In this document: in pieces, positions 20,381-28,505 of the stretch | How the letters are laid out: every line of letters begins with the position of its first letter | How positions within the stretch are numbered: the stretch's first letter is position 1 | Assembly: GCF_001570805.1 (NCBI RefSeq) | Contig: NZ_BCSJ01000015.1 | Span: 496,001-560,000, forward strand | Direction: 5' to 3' | Source of the DNA: Brevibacterium epidermidis NBRC 14811 | Lineage (GTDB): Bacteria > Actinomycetota > Actinomycetes > Actinomycetales > Brevibacteriaceae | Length of the DNA stretch: 64,000 nucleotides | Translations under genes and position numbers: made by a program | The notes under the pieces: generated by a model | The model's database searches: none | Seen by the model: the letters and a program-made list of their open reading frames with translations, nothing else | What the model was told of the DNA's origin: nothing

Positions 20381-20770
20381 GTGGCACGTGTGAAGAGAGC
20401 GGTCAACGCTCACAAGAAGCGCCGGGTCATCCTCGACCGGGCAAGCGGCTACCGCGGACAGCGCTCGCGCCTGTACCGCAAGGCCAAGGAACAGGTCATC
20501 CACTCGCTGGTCTACAGCTACCGTGACCGCCGCAAGCGCAAGGGCGACTTCCGTCGTCTCTGGATCCAGCGCATCAACGCTGGTGCTCGCGCCAACGGTA
20601 TGACCTACAACCGTTTCATCCAGGGCCTCAAGGCCGCTGGAGTCGAGGTCGACCGTCGCATGCTCGCCGAGCTCGCCGTGAACGACTCGGCCACCTTCGC
20701 GCACCTGGTCAAGGTCGCCAAGGATGCTCTTCCTGCTGACGTCAACGCAGCGAAGACCGACGCCGCCTGA
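20381..20770 (+). CDS. rplT: 50S ribosomal protein L20
   Basis: A protein of 129 residues. bL20 is needed early in 50S assembly. The N-terminus [20 protein letters not shown], then [20 protein letters not shown] and the [13 protein letters not shown] region, are diagnostic. AAAGGAG lies 6 nt upstream of the GTG-type start at 20381. Whether L20 also controls this operon, as in Bacillus, is not shown by the sequence. Confidence 0.98.
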   Translation: MARVKRAVNAHKKRRVILDRASGYRGQRSRLYRKAKEQVIHSLVYSYRDRRKRKGDFRRLWIQRINAGARANGMTYNRFIQGLKAAGVEVDRRMLAELAVNDSATFAHLVKVAKDALPADVNAAKTDAA

Positions 20771-20831
20771 GCAGCGTCAACTCAAGACTCCGGTCACGTC
20801 TGTGACTGACCGATCGCCACGGTGATCGACG

Positions 20832-20860
20832 ACGGCCCCGAACTGCTGGTTCGGGGCCGT
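20832..20860 (+). terminator. Terminator after rplT
   Basis: ACGGCCCCGAA and TTCGGGGCCGT form an 11-bp perfect stem with a 7-nt loop (CTGCTGG). It is followed by CGGTCTTTCT. It closes the infC-rpmI-rplT operon. Confidence 0.85.
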
Positions 20861-20958
20861 CGGTCTTTCTGCCAGGTCTCGCCTGGTTCCTATGTTTCCT
20901 GCCTCTTCGGCACCCACTTCTTCCACTTCAGCATTCAACGGATCGAGAACACGGTTTC

Positions 20959-21780
20959 ATGAAACTCCCTGACGTCATCTCCTCGCCTCAGTCGAAGCGG
21001 ATCAAGAACGCAGCGAAGCTGCTCAAACGGCGTGATCGCAAGGCCACGGGGCAGTTCCTCGTCGAGGGTCCGCAGGCCGTCCGTGAGGCACTGGCGCGCA
21101 AGGGCTCCGTCGTCGAGCTCTTCATCACCGAGGAGGCCGCCGAGGAGCACCCCGAGTTCGTCTCCGCGGCAAAGCACGGTCGCATGCAGTGCAGCATCGT
21201 CACCCCCGAGGTGCTCACCGAGCTCGCATCGACCGTGAACTCTCAGGGTGTCGTGGCCGTGTGCACGACCCTCGACGTGGAGCTGACCTCCGTGCTCGAC
21301 AAGGACGCGCAGCTCGTCGTCGTCCTGTCGCAGGTGCGCGACCCGGGCAACGCCGGCACGATCATTCGCCTGGCCGATGCCGCAGGGGCCGACGCCGTGG
21401 TGCTGACCTCATCGTCGGTGGATGTCTACAACGACAAGACCGTGCGGTCGACCGCCGGTTCGCTCTTCCACATTCCCGTCGTCACCGGAGTCGGGCTGTC
21501 CGAGGTGACCGAACTGGCCCGTGCGCGCGGCCTGCAGGTGCTTGCCGCCGATGCGAACGATGAAGCCCACGATCTTCACCACCCGTGGGACACCGGTCTC
21601 GATCTCACCGCACGAACCGCGTGGGTCTTCGGCAACGAAGCGTGGGGGATGAGCGCCGAGGATCTGGAGCTGTGCGATTCGTCCGTGGCTGTCCCGATCT
21701 ACGGCTCGGCCGAGAGCCTCAACCTGGGCACCGCCGCCGGCGTGTGCATCTACGAGAGTGCGCGCAACCAGCGGATGTGA
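20959..21780 (+). CDS. SpoU/TrmH-type rRNA 2'-O-methyltransferase
   Basis: A protein of 273 residues. An N-terminal substrate-binding domain (KRIKNAAKLLKRRDRKATGQFLVEG) precedes the SPOUT knot. Motif 1 is QVRDPGNAGTIIRLADAAG, motif 2 is WVFGNEAWGMS and motif 3 is VPIYGSAESLNLGTAAGV. This is the RNA ribose methyltransferase usually encoded between rplT and pheS in actinobacteria; some relatives (TsnR) give thiostrepton resistance, but this one is more likely housekeeping. The target nucleotide is not known. Confidence 0.92.
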   Translation: MKLPDVISSPQSKRIKNAAKLLKRRDRKATGQFLVEGPQAVREALARKGSVVELFITEEAAEEHPEFVSAAKHGRMQCSIVTPEVLTELASTVNSQGVVAVCTTLDVELTSVLDKDAQLVVVLSQVRDPGNAGTIIRLADAAGADAVVLTSSSVDVYNDKTVRSTAGSLFHIPVVTGVGLSEVTELARARGLQVLAADANDEAHDLHHPWDTGLDLTARTAWVFGNEAWGMSAEDLELCDSSVAVPIYGSAESLNLGTAAGVCIYESARNQRM

Positions 21781-21929
21781 TGCTGCGGGAGGCTTCGGTG
21801 ACTCCATTCGGATGCCTTTACGGCATTCGCTGGACCTCCAGAACGGTTCACTTTTTCCGTGGTCTGAGCTATCCTTGGCGACAAGGAACCTAGCCGAACA
21901 GTCGGATCAGCGAGGGTGGTGAGTCGAGA

Positions 21930-22223
21930 ATGGTTGAAACAGTCGAAAGGCCGATGTCGCTATCGATGCTGAGACACCATCACCTCAAAGAGGCCGGAAG
22001 CTCGGTGGTGGCTTTTGGGGCGGGCGCGCTGATCTTCTGGGCTATTGGTTTCGGCACCGATGCCTCACCATCGGTGCCTCAAATGCTGGTGACGATCGCG
22101 TTGCCTGTGATACTTCTCAAGGAGTACGTCATCTATGTCTCGGAAGTGAAGCGTCGAGGATTCGTTGAAGTCCCGAGCATGGGGATGAGAGGCGGACTGA
22201 CTTCCCAGAGACAGTTCAACTGA
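21930..22223 (+). CDS. Small two-helix membrane protein
   Basis: A protein of 97 residues with two predicted membrane helices, about residues 24-43 and 52-70, and a basic C-terminal tail. ATG 21930 has GAGGGTGGTGAG upstream. I recognise no family. It resembles the next gene product in layout: a conserved L(R/K)E segment, a first helix ending in IGF with a nearby Asp-Ala, and a second helix ending in a charged VK/EV segment. The two are probably tandem paralogues. Confidence 0.6.
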   Translation: MVETVERPMSLSMLRHHHLKEAGSSVVAFGAGALIFWAIGFGTDASPSVPQMLVTIALPVILLKEYVIYVSEVKRRGFVEVPSMGMRGGLTSQRQFN

Positions 22224-22273
22224 TAGCCGCACACGAGCCAACTCAAAGATGAGCGACAGTGAGGAACAGAGGA

Positions 22274-22525
22274 ATGGACACCACGGCCACTGAACCGCTG
22301 ACCATACGTTCATTGCGCGCGAAAGCCCTCCGAGAAGGGCTGACGATCGTGGCGCAATGCGCCATCGTCGGGCTGTTCTTCATGGGCATCGGCTTCAATT
22401 CAAATGATGCCACGCAGCAGTGGAGCGTCTTCACGATCATGATTCCCGCGTTCGTGATCCTTCTTCTCGTCAAATACCAAGTCGAAAGGCAGCAACTGGA
22501 GATCGGGACCCCGCCGCTTTATTGA
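22274..22525 (+). CDS. Small two-helix membrane protein, paralogue of its neighbour
   Basis: A protein of 83 residues. ATG 22274 is preferred over GTG 22259 because GAGGA sits 8 nt upstream. Helices are at about residues 26-45 and 54-72 (GLTIVAQCAIVGLFFMGIGF, then WSVFTIMIPAFVILLLVKY). The function is unknown. It lies 50 nt after the related gene, probably in the same transcript. Confidence 0.6.
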   Translation: MDTTATEPLTIRSLRAKALREGLTIVAQCAIVGLFFMGIGFNSNDATQQWSVFTIMIPAFVILLLVKYQVERQQLEIGTPPLY

Positions 22526-22551
22526 TCGGGATTTGCCGGTCTCGGATGCGA

Positions 22552-23040
22552 TCACCGGCGTCGCATTGACGTAGTCGTTTCAGCCAATCGGTGTGACTGG
22601 CGCAACCGCCGAGTGCGGAACTGTTCGGCCGCGGCAGCGGCCTTCGCGGTCTGCTTGTTTGCGACTAGTTCCCAGACGTAGCCGTCGAGGTCAGTGAAGT
22701 AGCCCATGCACGAACCATCGACGTCTGGACCCGGATCGGCTGATTCACCAGCGGCAACCGCACGGTCGAGTACTTCGTCGATCTCGGCTCGCGTGGCGAA
22801 TGCACACTAGACGATGCTGGCACCCGGAACCGGATACTTCGAACCCGGCTGGCCCGGGAGCTCGAGATATTGTCCATACTCGTCTGCGGCGATGAAGAAG
22901 ATAGATAGATGGGGCAACTCGAAAGCGACGATGCCGTTCTTTACACCGTCAGTTTCGAGTCCAAGGTCATTGGCGTAGAAGTTCGCTTTGGTCGGCGGGT
23001 CGACAACGGGCAAGGATAGGATCGTTGTTAGCGGCTTCAT
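22552..23040 (-). pseudogene. VOC-family protein broken by an in-frame TAG
   Basis: From ATG 23040 the frame reads a glyoxalase-like N-terminal half (ILSLPVVDPPTKANFYANDLGLETDG, then IVAFELPHLSIFFIAADEYGQYLELP). It meets TAG at 22807-22809. Past the stop the same frame continues with CAFATRAEIDEVLDRAV, MGYFTDLDGYVWELVANKQ and ends at 22552. DLDGYVWE is the usual metal-site strand at the end of VOC domains. One nonsense codon therefore splits an otherwise whole gene of about 160 codons. A sequencing error is the alternative. Confidence 0.75.
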
Positions 23041-23730
23041 CCCTGCATTCGAGTGGGGATCTGCCTACACTATCGTCTACCGACCAAACCCTGCGCGATT
23101 CAGTTACCTGGACCGGTCGGATACGGGGCTAATGGGTCTGATCGAGGACTGACTATGAACATACCCACTCCGCTATCAAATGCTAGTGGTGACTGGAGAA
23201 ACTTACAAAATCTATTGTTGCTTTAGCAAGCGTCGTCCGGCGGTCGCCTTTTTAGCTAGAGCTAGGCTTGGTGGTTCATCTCCAAACGTTGTCGTAACTG
23301 ATCGAGGTTAGAGTCGCAAAGCGATCGGAGAACAGTTGCACCTTTGTGATATTCATCTTTTTATCTCCAGGCTCGAGGAATGTTTTGCCCATTGAATTGG
23401 ATGCTGCGGTAACCCTTGGAGTATGCCGACCGCCGATGATGGTGAGTATAAGGTTTGTCAAGTCGTTGAACATTCGATTGCGTTGAAATACAAACTGCTT
23501 GCCTGGCCGTGCAGGACAGGATGTCGCCAAGGCGGTAAACGTGATCGGAAGCAACGAGTAAGGGAATCTTGCCACAACTCACCTGAGGACTAAGCATCAA
23601 ATTTCATACTTTTGAGGGAAGCGGGAACGCAACATCGCTTGATAGTTTGTACCTGCTGGTCGTGCTTCAGACGTTCGACCGCTCAAGTAATGTCCAACCA
23701 GCAGAACGAAACATTCACAGGAGAGCAACG
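23041..23730. other. AT-rich gap without a supported gene
   Basis: About 690 bp of lower GC. A 99-codon frame on the minus strand (23276-23575) has a GTG start behind AGGTGAG. It has no recognisable motif and uneven codon use, so it is not called. No hairpin terminator or tRNA was seen. Confidence 0.4.
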
Positions 23731-24582
23731 ATGAGTCGGACAATGTCGAGACCGATCGCGATGGTTTCGCTAGCCCTACTACTGGCAAGCGTTTCAACAG
23801 TCCAGGTTGGCTCTGGGGCAGTGGCCCAGGAAGTCCCGGAACCAACTGCCATCAACGTGGAAGCAAGTGCTGAGATCAACAAGAGTTCACTTGATCTTCA
23901 GGGCCCGGTTTCGCGATTCAACGTTTTACTTCCGACGGTCGGCAGCCACAATCATCGCCCTGCGGTCGTTGAGAACGGAACAGGGGCCGAATTTTCATTG
24001 AACCGCGTGGATCCGGGCGATGCCACTCTGCGTACCGAAGTTGAGGATGGTACTGATGTCGAGGTCGTAGAAGACGACCAGGGTGATCAGTCGATTCAGC
24101 TGACTGACGCAAATGGAGAAATCGTCGGCGGCATAGTAATTGAAGCTACTCGCTCGAGCAATGGCGAACCTGTTCATTCCGAACTGGCGTTAGAAGGTGA
24201 AACGATTACGCCGAAGTTCGTGGCAGGAAATGATGAGGTCAAGGAGCCTGTGTCCGTCGATGTATACGCTTCAACTGTTTGGTACAACAAGGGCTGGGTA
24301 ACTAAAAAATCTGGCAAAAAATATGTCGTGAATCTAGATCCTACGAGGCTTGGAAGGAAGCAAAATGCCTTGAACACGCATAAAACACATGTCAAGCATG
24401 CGAAGAAGGTGCTTGGATCTGCGAACACTAAGAAATACTGGAACTACAATATCGAACAGCAGTTTCTCTGTCACGTTGTAGGGGCATGGTTCCCGACGGG
24501 AGTGTATAATATGGAGTCTTGGCGGCCCACTAAGAAATGGCAGCAGATCGCGAACCCTTTCGATCGTTGCAACCGGAAGTAA
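23731..24582 (+). CDS. Secreted protein, DUF2599-like C-terminus
   Basis: A protein of 283 residues from ATG 23731, with AGGAG upstream. The N-terminus is a signal peptide (basic MSRTMSRP, a hydrophobic stretch, GSGAVAQE cleavage region). Residues about 35-170 are acidic and low in aromatics, like a propeptide or stalk. The C-terminal 100 residues are basic and Trp/Tyr-rich with two cysteines: NIEQQFLCHVVGAWFPTG, MESWRPTKKW and DRCNRK. This spacing resembles the DUF2599 family, whose function is unknown. GC is lower than in the core genes, which suggests acquisition. The next gene could be a partner. Confidence 0.7.
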   Translation: MSRTMSRPIAMVSLALLLASVSTVQVGSGAVAQEVPEPTAINVEASAEINKSSLDLQGPVSRFNVLLPTVGSHNHRPAVVENGTGAEFSLNRVDPGDATLRTEVEDGTDVEVVEDDQGDQSIQLTDANGEIVGGIVIEATRSSNGEPVHSELALEGETITPKFVAGNDEVKEPVSVDVYASTVWYNKGWVTKKSGKKYVVNLDPTRLGRKQNALNTHKTHVKHAKKVLGSANTKKYWNYNIEQQFLCHVVGAWFPTGVYNMESWRPTKKWQQIANPFDRCNRK

Positions 24583-24603
24583 TAGGTAAAGGATTCTGTT
24601 AAA

Positions 24604-24840
24604 ATGAAACTATTCAAACCGGCTCTTATTGTTCTTATAGCGCTGTTCTCGCTCAGTATATTGGCAATCATCGGAATTGCACTAATTACCTTTTCCACCG
24701 ATGGCGGCGGGTTCGCGGGATCTGACCTTCTGGTAGGAATTGGGTTTGGTTCGATGCTGGTAGCAATCGCTTGTCCGGTTCTTATCGCGCTATTGGTTCT
24801 TGCGTCGTGGATTAAGCGTCGCTCGGATATGAAAGTCTAG
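24604..24840 (+). CDS. Small two-helix membrane protein after the secreted protein
   Basis: A protein of 78 residues, 21 nt downstream of the secreted protein gene, with AAAGGA upstream. It has two hydrophobic helices (about residues 7-30 and 42-66) and a basic end IKRRSDMKV. No family is recognised. Size, topology and position would suit an immunity or accessory protein for the secreted product, but there is no direct evidence. Confidence 0.6.
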   Translation: MKLFKPALIVLIALFSLSILAIIGIALITFSTDGGGFAGSDLLVGIGFGSMLVAIACPVLIALLVLASWIKRRSDMKV

Positions 24841-24878
24841 CTGAGTTCTTCATACTTTCGCATTCTTGTGAACGCTAT

Positions 24879-24906
24879 CCCGCCCTGCGGTCGGAGGCAG
24901 GGCGGG
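24879..24906. terminator. Hairpin after the secreted/membrane pair
   Basis: CCCGCCCTGC and GCAGGGCGGG form a perfect 10-bp stem with an 8-nt loop. No long T-run follows (AGTCTCACC), so termination is probable but not certain. The rest of the gap up to about 25,160 contains nothing I can support. Confidence 0.55.
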
Positions 24907-25164
24907 AGTCTCACCGGAAGTATATATTCTTGACTGTATGGATTAAGACGCGGGGAATGTTGTTTGGTCTCTTGTACTAGTATTGCTATTTTGCTCTGTC
25001 GTGGATGATCCGGGGGATAGCCTGGTATCTTGTCTGCCGTGACTACTGATTGGGACTTGGCTCACTACTGTTGAGGTCTCGTCGTGTAGTGGGTGGCTGC
25101 ATCGGCGGTCATGGCAAAATGCGACCACTGAGATGGACAGCCGATGAAACCTGTGGTGGACTGC

Positions 25165-25494
25165 GAATGCGACGTGTGGCTCGGCCTCGAGGGGGCTCTA
25201 CCACCCGTCACGGGTGCGGATTGGGTCGGAAGGTTAGCGGGACTTTGACAACCAACTCGCCCGGGACAGAATCGCGATTAGGGACTCGCTCTTGAGGTTG
25301 TCAATCGAGTAGGGCAGAGTGCTCGTCATCGTCAACCATTCGATAACGATCGGTGCGTTTCCTGCGCGGCTGTCTGGAATTGTGGTGCCAATTTTGCTTC
25401 GTTGCCTTGACTAGCGGTGCGGAAAACGGCCGACCTGTTTCCGCGCCAGGCGAAGATTGATGCCAGGGACTTGTTGAGCATGGTCGACACTACC
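25165..25494 (+). pseudogene. IS110-family transposase remnant, 5' part
   Basis: Frameshifted pieces read DVWLGLE at about 25171, LVIVNHSITIGAFPARLSG at about 25322 and LAVRKTADLFPRQAKIDARD from 25411. They match the IS110 order: DVWLGIDVGK, then VVDQPATIGALP, then LPGLAMRRIADLYPGEAKTDARD. A TGA at 25408-25410 replaces the glycine of LPGL. The reading frame ends in DLLSMVDTT at the point where the IS481-like element inserts and resumes at 27303 with RTTPHILRSGDSD. This gene was already decayed and then split. Confidence 0.75.
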
Positions 25495-25606
25495 TGTACG
25501 GAAGCGCTTTTCGGTGGCACCTGTGTAACGAAGTGGTGTGTAACCTCGCAACATCGTGGACACCGAACCTCACCACTTCAGGGACAACCGATCTCAGAGC
25601 TTTGTA
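25495..25606 (+). repeat. Left terminal inverted repeat of the IS481-like element
   Basis: The inner 72 bp (25535-25606) are identical to the reverse complement of 27191-27262. The outer 40 bp (25495-25534) match the other end at 28 positions without gaps. The repeat contains two clear copies and one degenerate copy of the ~21-bp motif described for the right end. Confidence 0.9.
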
Positions 25607-25658
25607 CACAACTACCGCTGCCTCCGCTGAGGAGGGAGCGGTCCGGAATCGAGTTCAT

Positions 25659-27089
25659 CTACCGGAGCATGAATACGTCGGGCATATCCTCACCACGCGA
25701 GGCGAACTCTTCAACATACTGTTCGTATTTTATGCGCCATTGCTTCGTCGGATTCGCGACCTGGACTCCACGGATCGCATAGGAAGAAATGAAGCGTCCT
25801 CGTACGCCGAGAGCGACCATCGGCAAGGGGAAGGAGAACACAATCTCACCGGTGCCCATGTCCGTGAGCAAGAATGTCTGATCGGTGATCGTACGATAAA
25901 ACTGCCGATCAGCAAAAGTCGACGGCAGCGACACGTGATAGCCGTGATAGTACACTTGCCGGTTCGCTCGCGTGACGGTTACGACCGACTGATCAGAACG
26001 CTGCCTATCCGAAGCGGTGTCCGGGAGGACATGTCCATTCTTCGTGATCGTCAGCCCAGCACGGTTGAGCTGATTCTGCCGCTGCAAACGGGCCTGTAGA
26101 TATTCTCGTGCTTTCGCCTCAAGAACAGCCATCGGAATCGGTTCGGTGGCCGGAGTGTGCTCGACGAGGTTCCATGCTTGAGTCGGCGTGGCATCGTTGA
26201 GCGACTGGTGCGGCCGACGCGAGTTGTACTGATCACGGAAACGCCGAATAATTCGCCGCAGCTGCTCGACCGTTGCGGCCCGGTTCGCGTCGAGGAAACG
26301 CACCAGTGTCTGGTGGGAGCGTTCGTTCTTGCCCTGCGTCGTCGGCTTGCCTGGCAGGCCGCTGATGGGCATTGTTCCATGAGAGGCGAGGAACACTTCC
26401 ACGGCTCCGATCGTGCCCTGCCGAAGTTGGTTGAACGCCGAGGAATTGTCCGATAGGACCTCCTGCGGGGCACCATGAGCAGCGATCGCGTCTGCGAGCA
26501 CCGATTTGGCGTCCGTACTGTTCTCAGCACGAATATGAGCGGTCGTGCCGACGTCGAACCGGGTGGAGTCATCGAGGAGCTGATAGATCGTCACCGTCTG
26601 ACCATCGGTCAGGTCGTATTCGAAGGCATCAAGTTGCCATAACGACATTGCGGTGGCGCGGACGAAAGGGATGTAGGACGATTTGGGGCGCTTCTTCGGT
26701 GAGGCATCGACGTGGCCGACGCTGGCCAGCAGGCGGGCGATCGTCGCCGGCGACGGGATCGTCGTGGCCGGGAACGTCTCGGAGATTGCGGCCTCGTAGT
26801 AGATAGTGCGGGGGCCATAGTCCCATCCGTCGGCTTTGAGTTGCTTGCGGATTCGGACGAGTTCATTGACGACCTGGCGACCGTATCGCCGGGCGGGTTG
26901 TTTCGGAGCTCGCGACCGGGGATGCAGCGCCGCGGTTGATTCTTGTTGGCTGCGGGTGCGGATCTTATAGAAGGCACTACGTGAGATTTTGTGGGCGCGG
27001 CAGAACTCGGTGACGGACAGCGCGTTCGGCTGCGTCGGGTCGTAGTTGATGATGGCTGCTCGGATCTGGGGTGTCAGAGAATTCGTCAT
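25659..27089 (-). CDS. DDE transposase of the IS481-like element
   Basis: A protein of 476 residues. An N-terminal helix-turn-helix region (ALSVTEFCRAHKISRSAFYK, residues 23-42) precedes an integrase-type catalytic core. The likely DDE residues are Asp154 (WQLDAFEYDL), Asp214 (LSDNSSAF) and Glu256 (GKNERSHQTLVRF). YNSRRPHQSLNDATPTQAW is the conserved end of the core. A further 150 residues form a C-terminal beta-rich domain (VYYHGYHVSLP). The domain order fits the IS481 group, though it is longer than the common 300-400 residue members. No IstB-type ATPase lies in the element, which argues against IS21. Confidence 0.9.
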   Translation of the reverse strand: MTNSLTPQIRAAIINYDPTQPNALSVTEFCRAHKISRSAFYKIRTRSQQESTAALHPRSRAPKQPARRYGRQVVNELVRIRKQLKADGWDYGPRTIYYEAAISETFPATTIPSPATIARLLASVGHVDASPKKRPKSSYIPFVRATAMSLWQLDAFEYDLTDGQTVTIYQLLDDSTRFDVGTTAHIRAENSTDAKSVLADAIAAHGAPQEVLSDNSSAFNQLRQGTIGAVEVFLASHGTMPISGLPGKPTTQGKNERSHQTLVRFLDANRAATVEQLRRIIRRFRDQYNSRRPHQSLNDATPTQAWNLVEHTPATEPIPMAVLEAKAREYLQARLQRQNQLNRAGLTITKNGHVLPDTASDRQRSDQSVVTVTRANRQVYYHGYHVSLPSTFADRQFYRTITDQTFLLTDMGTGEIVFSFPLPMVALGVRGRFISSYAIRGVQVANPTKQWRIKYEQYVEEFASRGEDMPDVFMLR

Positions 27090-27115
27090 TCTCTCCGGCT
27101 ACCACGACGCTGCCA

Positions 27116-27254
27116 GTGTCCACGAAGTCATGAGACATAGTGTCTCCGATGTCATGAGATCGTGTGTCCACGATGTGTTGAGACAGGACATACAAAGCTC
27201 TGAGATCGGTTGTCCCTGAAGTGGTGAGGTTCGGTGTCCACGATGTTGCGAGGT
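27116..27254 (+). repeat. Array of ~21-bp repeats at the right end of the IS
   Basis: Copies begin at 27116, 27140, 27164, 27186 (degenerate), 27210 and 27234, with a period of 22-24 bp. The consensus is close to GTGTCCACGATGTNNTGAGA. Two clear copies, plus the degenerate one, fall in the terminal repeat, and the other three lie between it and the transposase start. They look like transposase binding sites; those nearest the gene could also control its promoter. Confidence 0.75.
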
Positions 27255-27302
27255 TACACACCGGTTCAATCCACAGGTGCTACCGAATGCACCTTCCCTA
27301 CA
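27191..27302 (-). repeat. Right terminal inverted repeat of the IS481-like element
   Basis: Partner of 25495-25606. The 72-bp inner part (27191-27262) is a perfect inverted match; the 40-bp outer part (27263-27302) matches at 28 of 40 positions. It ends CTTCCCTACA directly before the CTACC target duplicate. Confidence 0.9.
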
Positions 27303-27790
27303 CTACCCGGACGACGCCGCACATTTTGAGGTCGGGTGACTCTGACCCGTTGTCCTTGCCAATCGTAAGGCCGGGGCCAGCAGCGACGAGGATCATGCAC
27401 GCGATACTACGCACGCGACCAATCGGCATGATCCCTGCTGTTCCCGATCCCTCATGAGACGGGACGCGCCCGCGTAGGTTGAACCTATGGACGTAGAGGT
27501 AGAAGCGACCAGTTTGACTTATTTGGTCCCTCGTCTTGAGGCCCTCCTGACAGCCAGTGATTGCATCGCGTTCCAGCCAGATGGTCATTTGGCTGCGTAT
27601 GCCGGTATTGCGCCGGTCTGGAACCACGATTCGAAGCAAGTTCCCGTCGTGGGCGAGGAACTAGACCTTGAAGAATGCGTTGTTCAACTTAAAAAGAGTC
27701 GCGAGGTGTCATGACTCTATTTTGGAAAGACTATTCTGCACGGAAATGGGTGGAGTGGAAGCGGCAAGTTGCGGCGGCGAACTTGATATT
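27303..27790 (+). pseudogene. IS110-family transposase remnant, 3' part
   Basis: This continues the frame cut by the IS481-like element: RTTPHILRSGDSDPL first. Then the open frame at 27487-27714 carries ALLTASDCIAFQPDGHLAAYAGIAPV, the conserved C-terminal Transposase_20 segment of IS110 proteins. A shifted frame further on reads TLKNALFNLKRVAR, matching GNRxLKNALF. Frameshifts and stops make it nonfunctional. Some internal IS110 sequence between the two conserved segments is missing. Confidence 0.7.
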
Positions 27791-27826
27791 CCGAGCTGCG
27801 TCATCCGAAGCGACTAGGGTGACCCT

Positions 27827-28486
27827 ATGGTAATCGAAGCCCCACGCCCACCGAAGCTCAGCCTCGGCGATCTGGTTCAGGGATTCCTCGGCGATATCGG
27901 TTCAGAGGACTTCCTCGAAGGCATGGAGTTCATCGACCTCAACCTCGCCGAGGCAGACGCCACCCAAGCGACGTTCCTCGACTGCCGATGGTCGAACGTC
28001 AACTTCGGCGATGCCGACGCACCGATCGACCTCACCGGAGCCAGGATCTCCGGTACCGAGATCGCGGACTGCCGTGCCGACACCTGGAACATGACCCGTG
28101 GAAACCTGTTGCACACCGAGATCTCCGGAACACGGATCGGTGCCGGCGTTGTCTATGACAGCGTGTGGGAGAAGGTGCGATTCACCGATTGCCGTATCTC
28201 CTACCTCAACCTGCGCGGGGCGAAGCTCACCGATGTCGAGTTCCGCGACTGCAAGATCGACGAGATCGACCTCGACCGGGCGAAGGTCAGCCGGGTCGCG
28301 TTTACGGGCAGCAGTGTCGGCGTCTTCCAGTGCGAAGGCGCCACCCTCGGCAACGTCGACATCCGGGGATTGGAACCGCACAAGATCTCCGGCGTGCACT
28401 CGCTGCGCGGAGCGACCATCGACGACACCCAGCTCATGCTCTTCGCCGAACTCTTCGCCTCGGAACTCGGCATCACCGTGGAGTGA
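27827..28486 (+). CDS. Pentapeptide-repeat protein
   Basis: A protein of 219 residues. From about residue 33 it follows the A(D/N)LXX-type pentapeptide pattern: EFIDLNLAEADATQATFLDCRWSNVNFG, then ISYLNLRGAKLTDVEFRDCKIDEIDLDRAKV. This gives a right-handed quadrilateral beta-helix. Related proteins (MfpA, Qnr) mimic DNA and protect gyrase from quinolones, but most have no known function. TAGGGT ends exactly 6 nt before ATG 27827, so the transcript is leaderless. GC returns to the genomic level here. Confidence 0.9.
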   Translation: MVIEAPRPPKLSLGDLVQGFLGDIGSEDFLEGMEFIDLNLAEADATQATFLDCRWSNVNFGDADAPIDLTGARISGTEIADCRADTWNMTRGNLLHTEISGTRIGAGVVYDSVWEKVRFTDCRISYLNLRGAKLTDVEFRDCKIDEIDLDRAKVSRVAFTGSSVGVFQCEGATLGNVDIRGLEPHKISGVHSLRGATIDDTQLMLFAELFASELGITVE

Positions 28487-28505
28487 GGGCCACAAGCCGG
28501 TCGAA

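Larger units (their letters stand above)
25495..27302 (-). mobile_element. IS481-like insertion sequence with 5-bp target duplication
   Basis: The element is 1,808 bp. Its ends are 112-bp inverted repeats starting TGTA(C/G)GGAAG. It is flanked by CTACC at 25490-25494 and 27303-27307, a 5-bp target duplication. It encodes one DDE transposase on the minus strand. Removing the element and one CTACC restores an uninterrupted IS110-like frame across the junction, which confirms the boundaries. The intact duplication suggests a fairly recent insertion. Confidence 0.9.

Noticed and set aside
23276..23575. A 99-residue protein on the minus strand.
   Set aside because: A GTG start with a possible SD exists, but there is no motif and no support from composition or context.
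25332..25494. A minus-strand gene of about 164 codons split by the IS481-like element.
   Set aside because: The spliced minus frame is open, but the plus strand of the same DNA matches IS110 transposase. The minus frame is its shadow.
27116..27254. A CRISPR array.
   Set aside because: The ~21-bp motif repeats every 22-24 bp with almost no spacer, lies at an IS end, and has no cas genes nearby.
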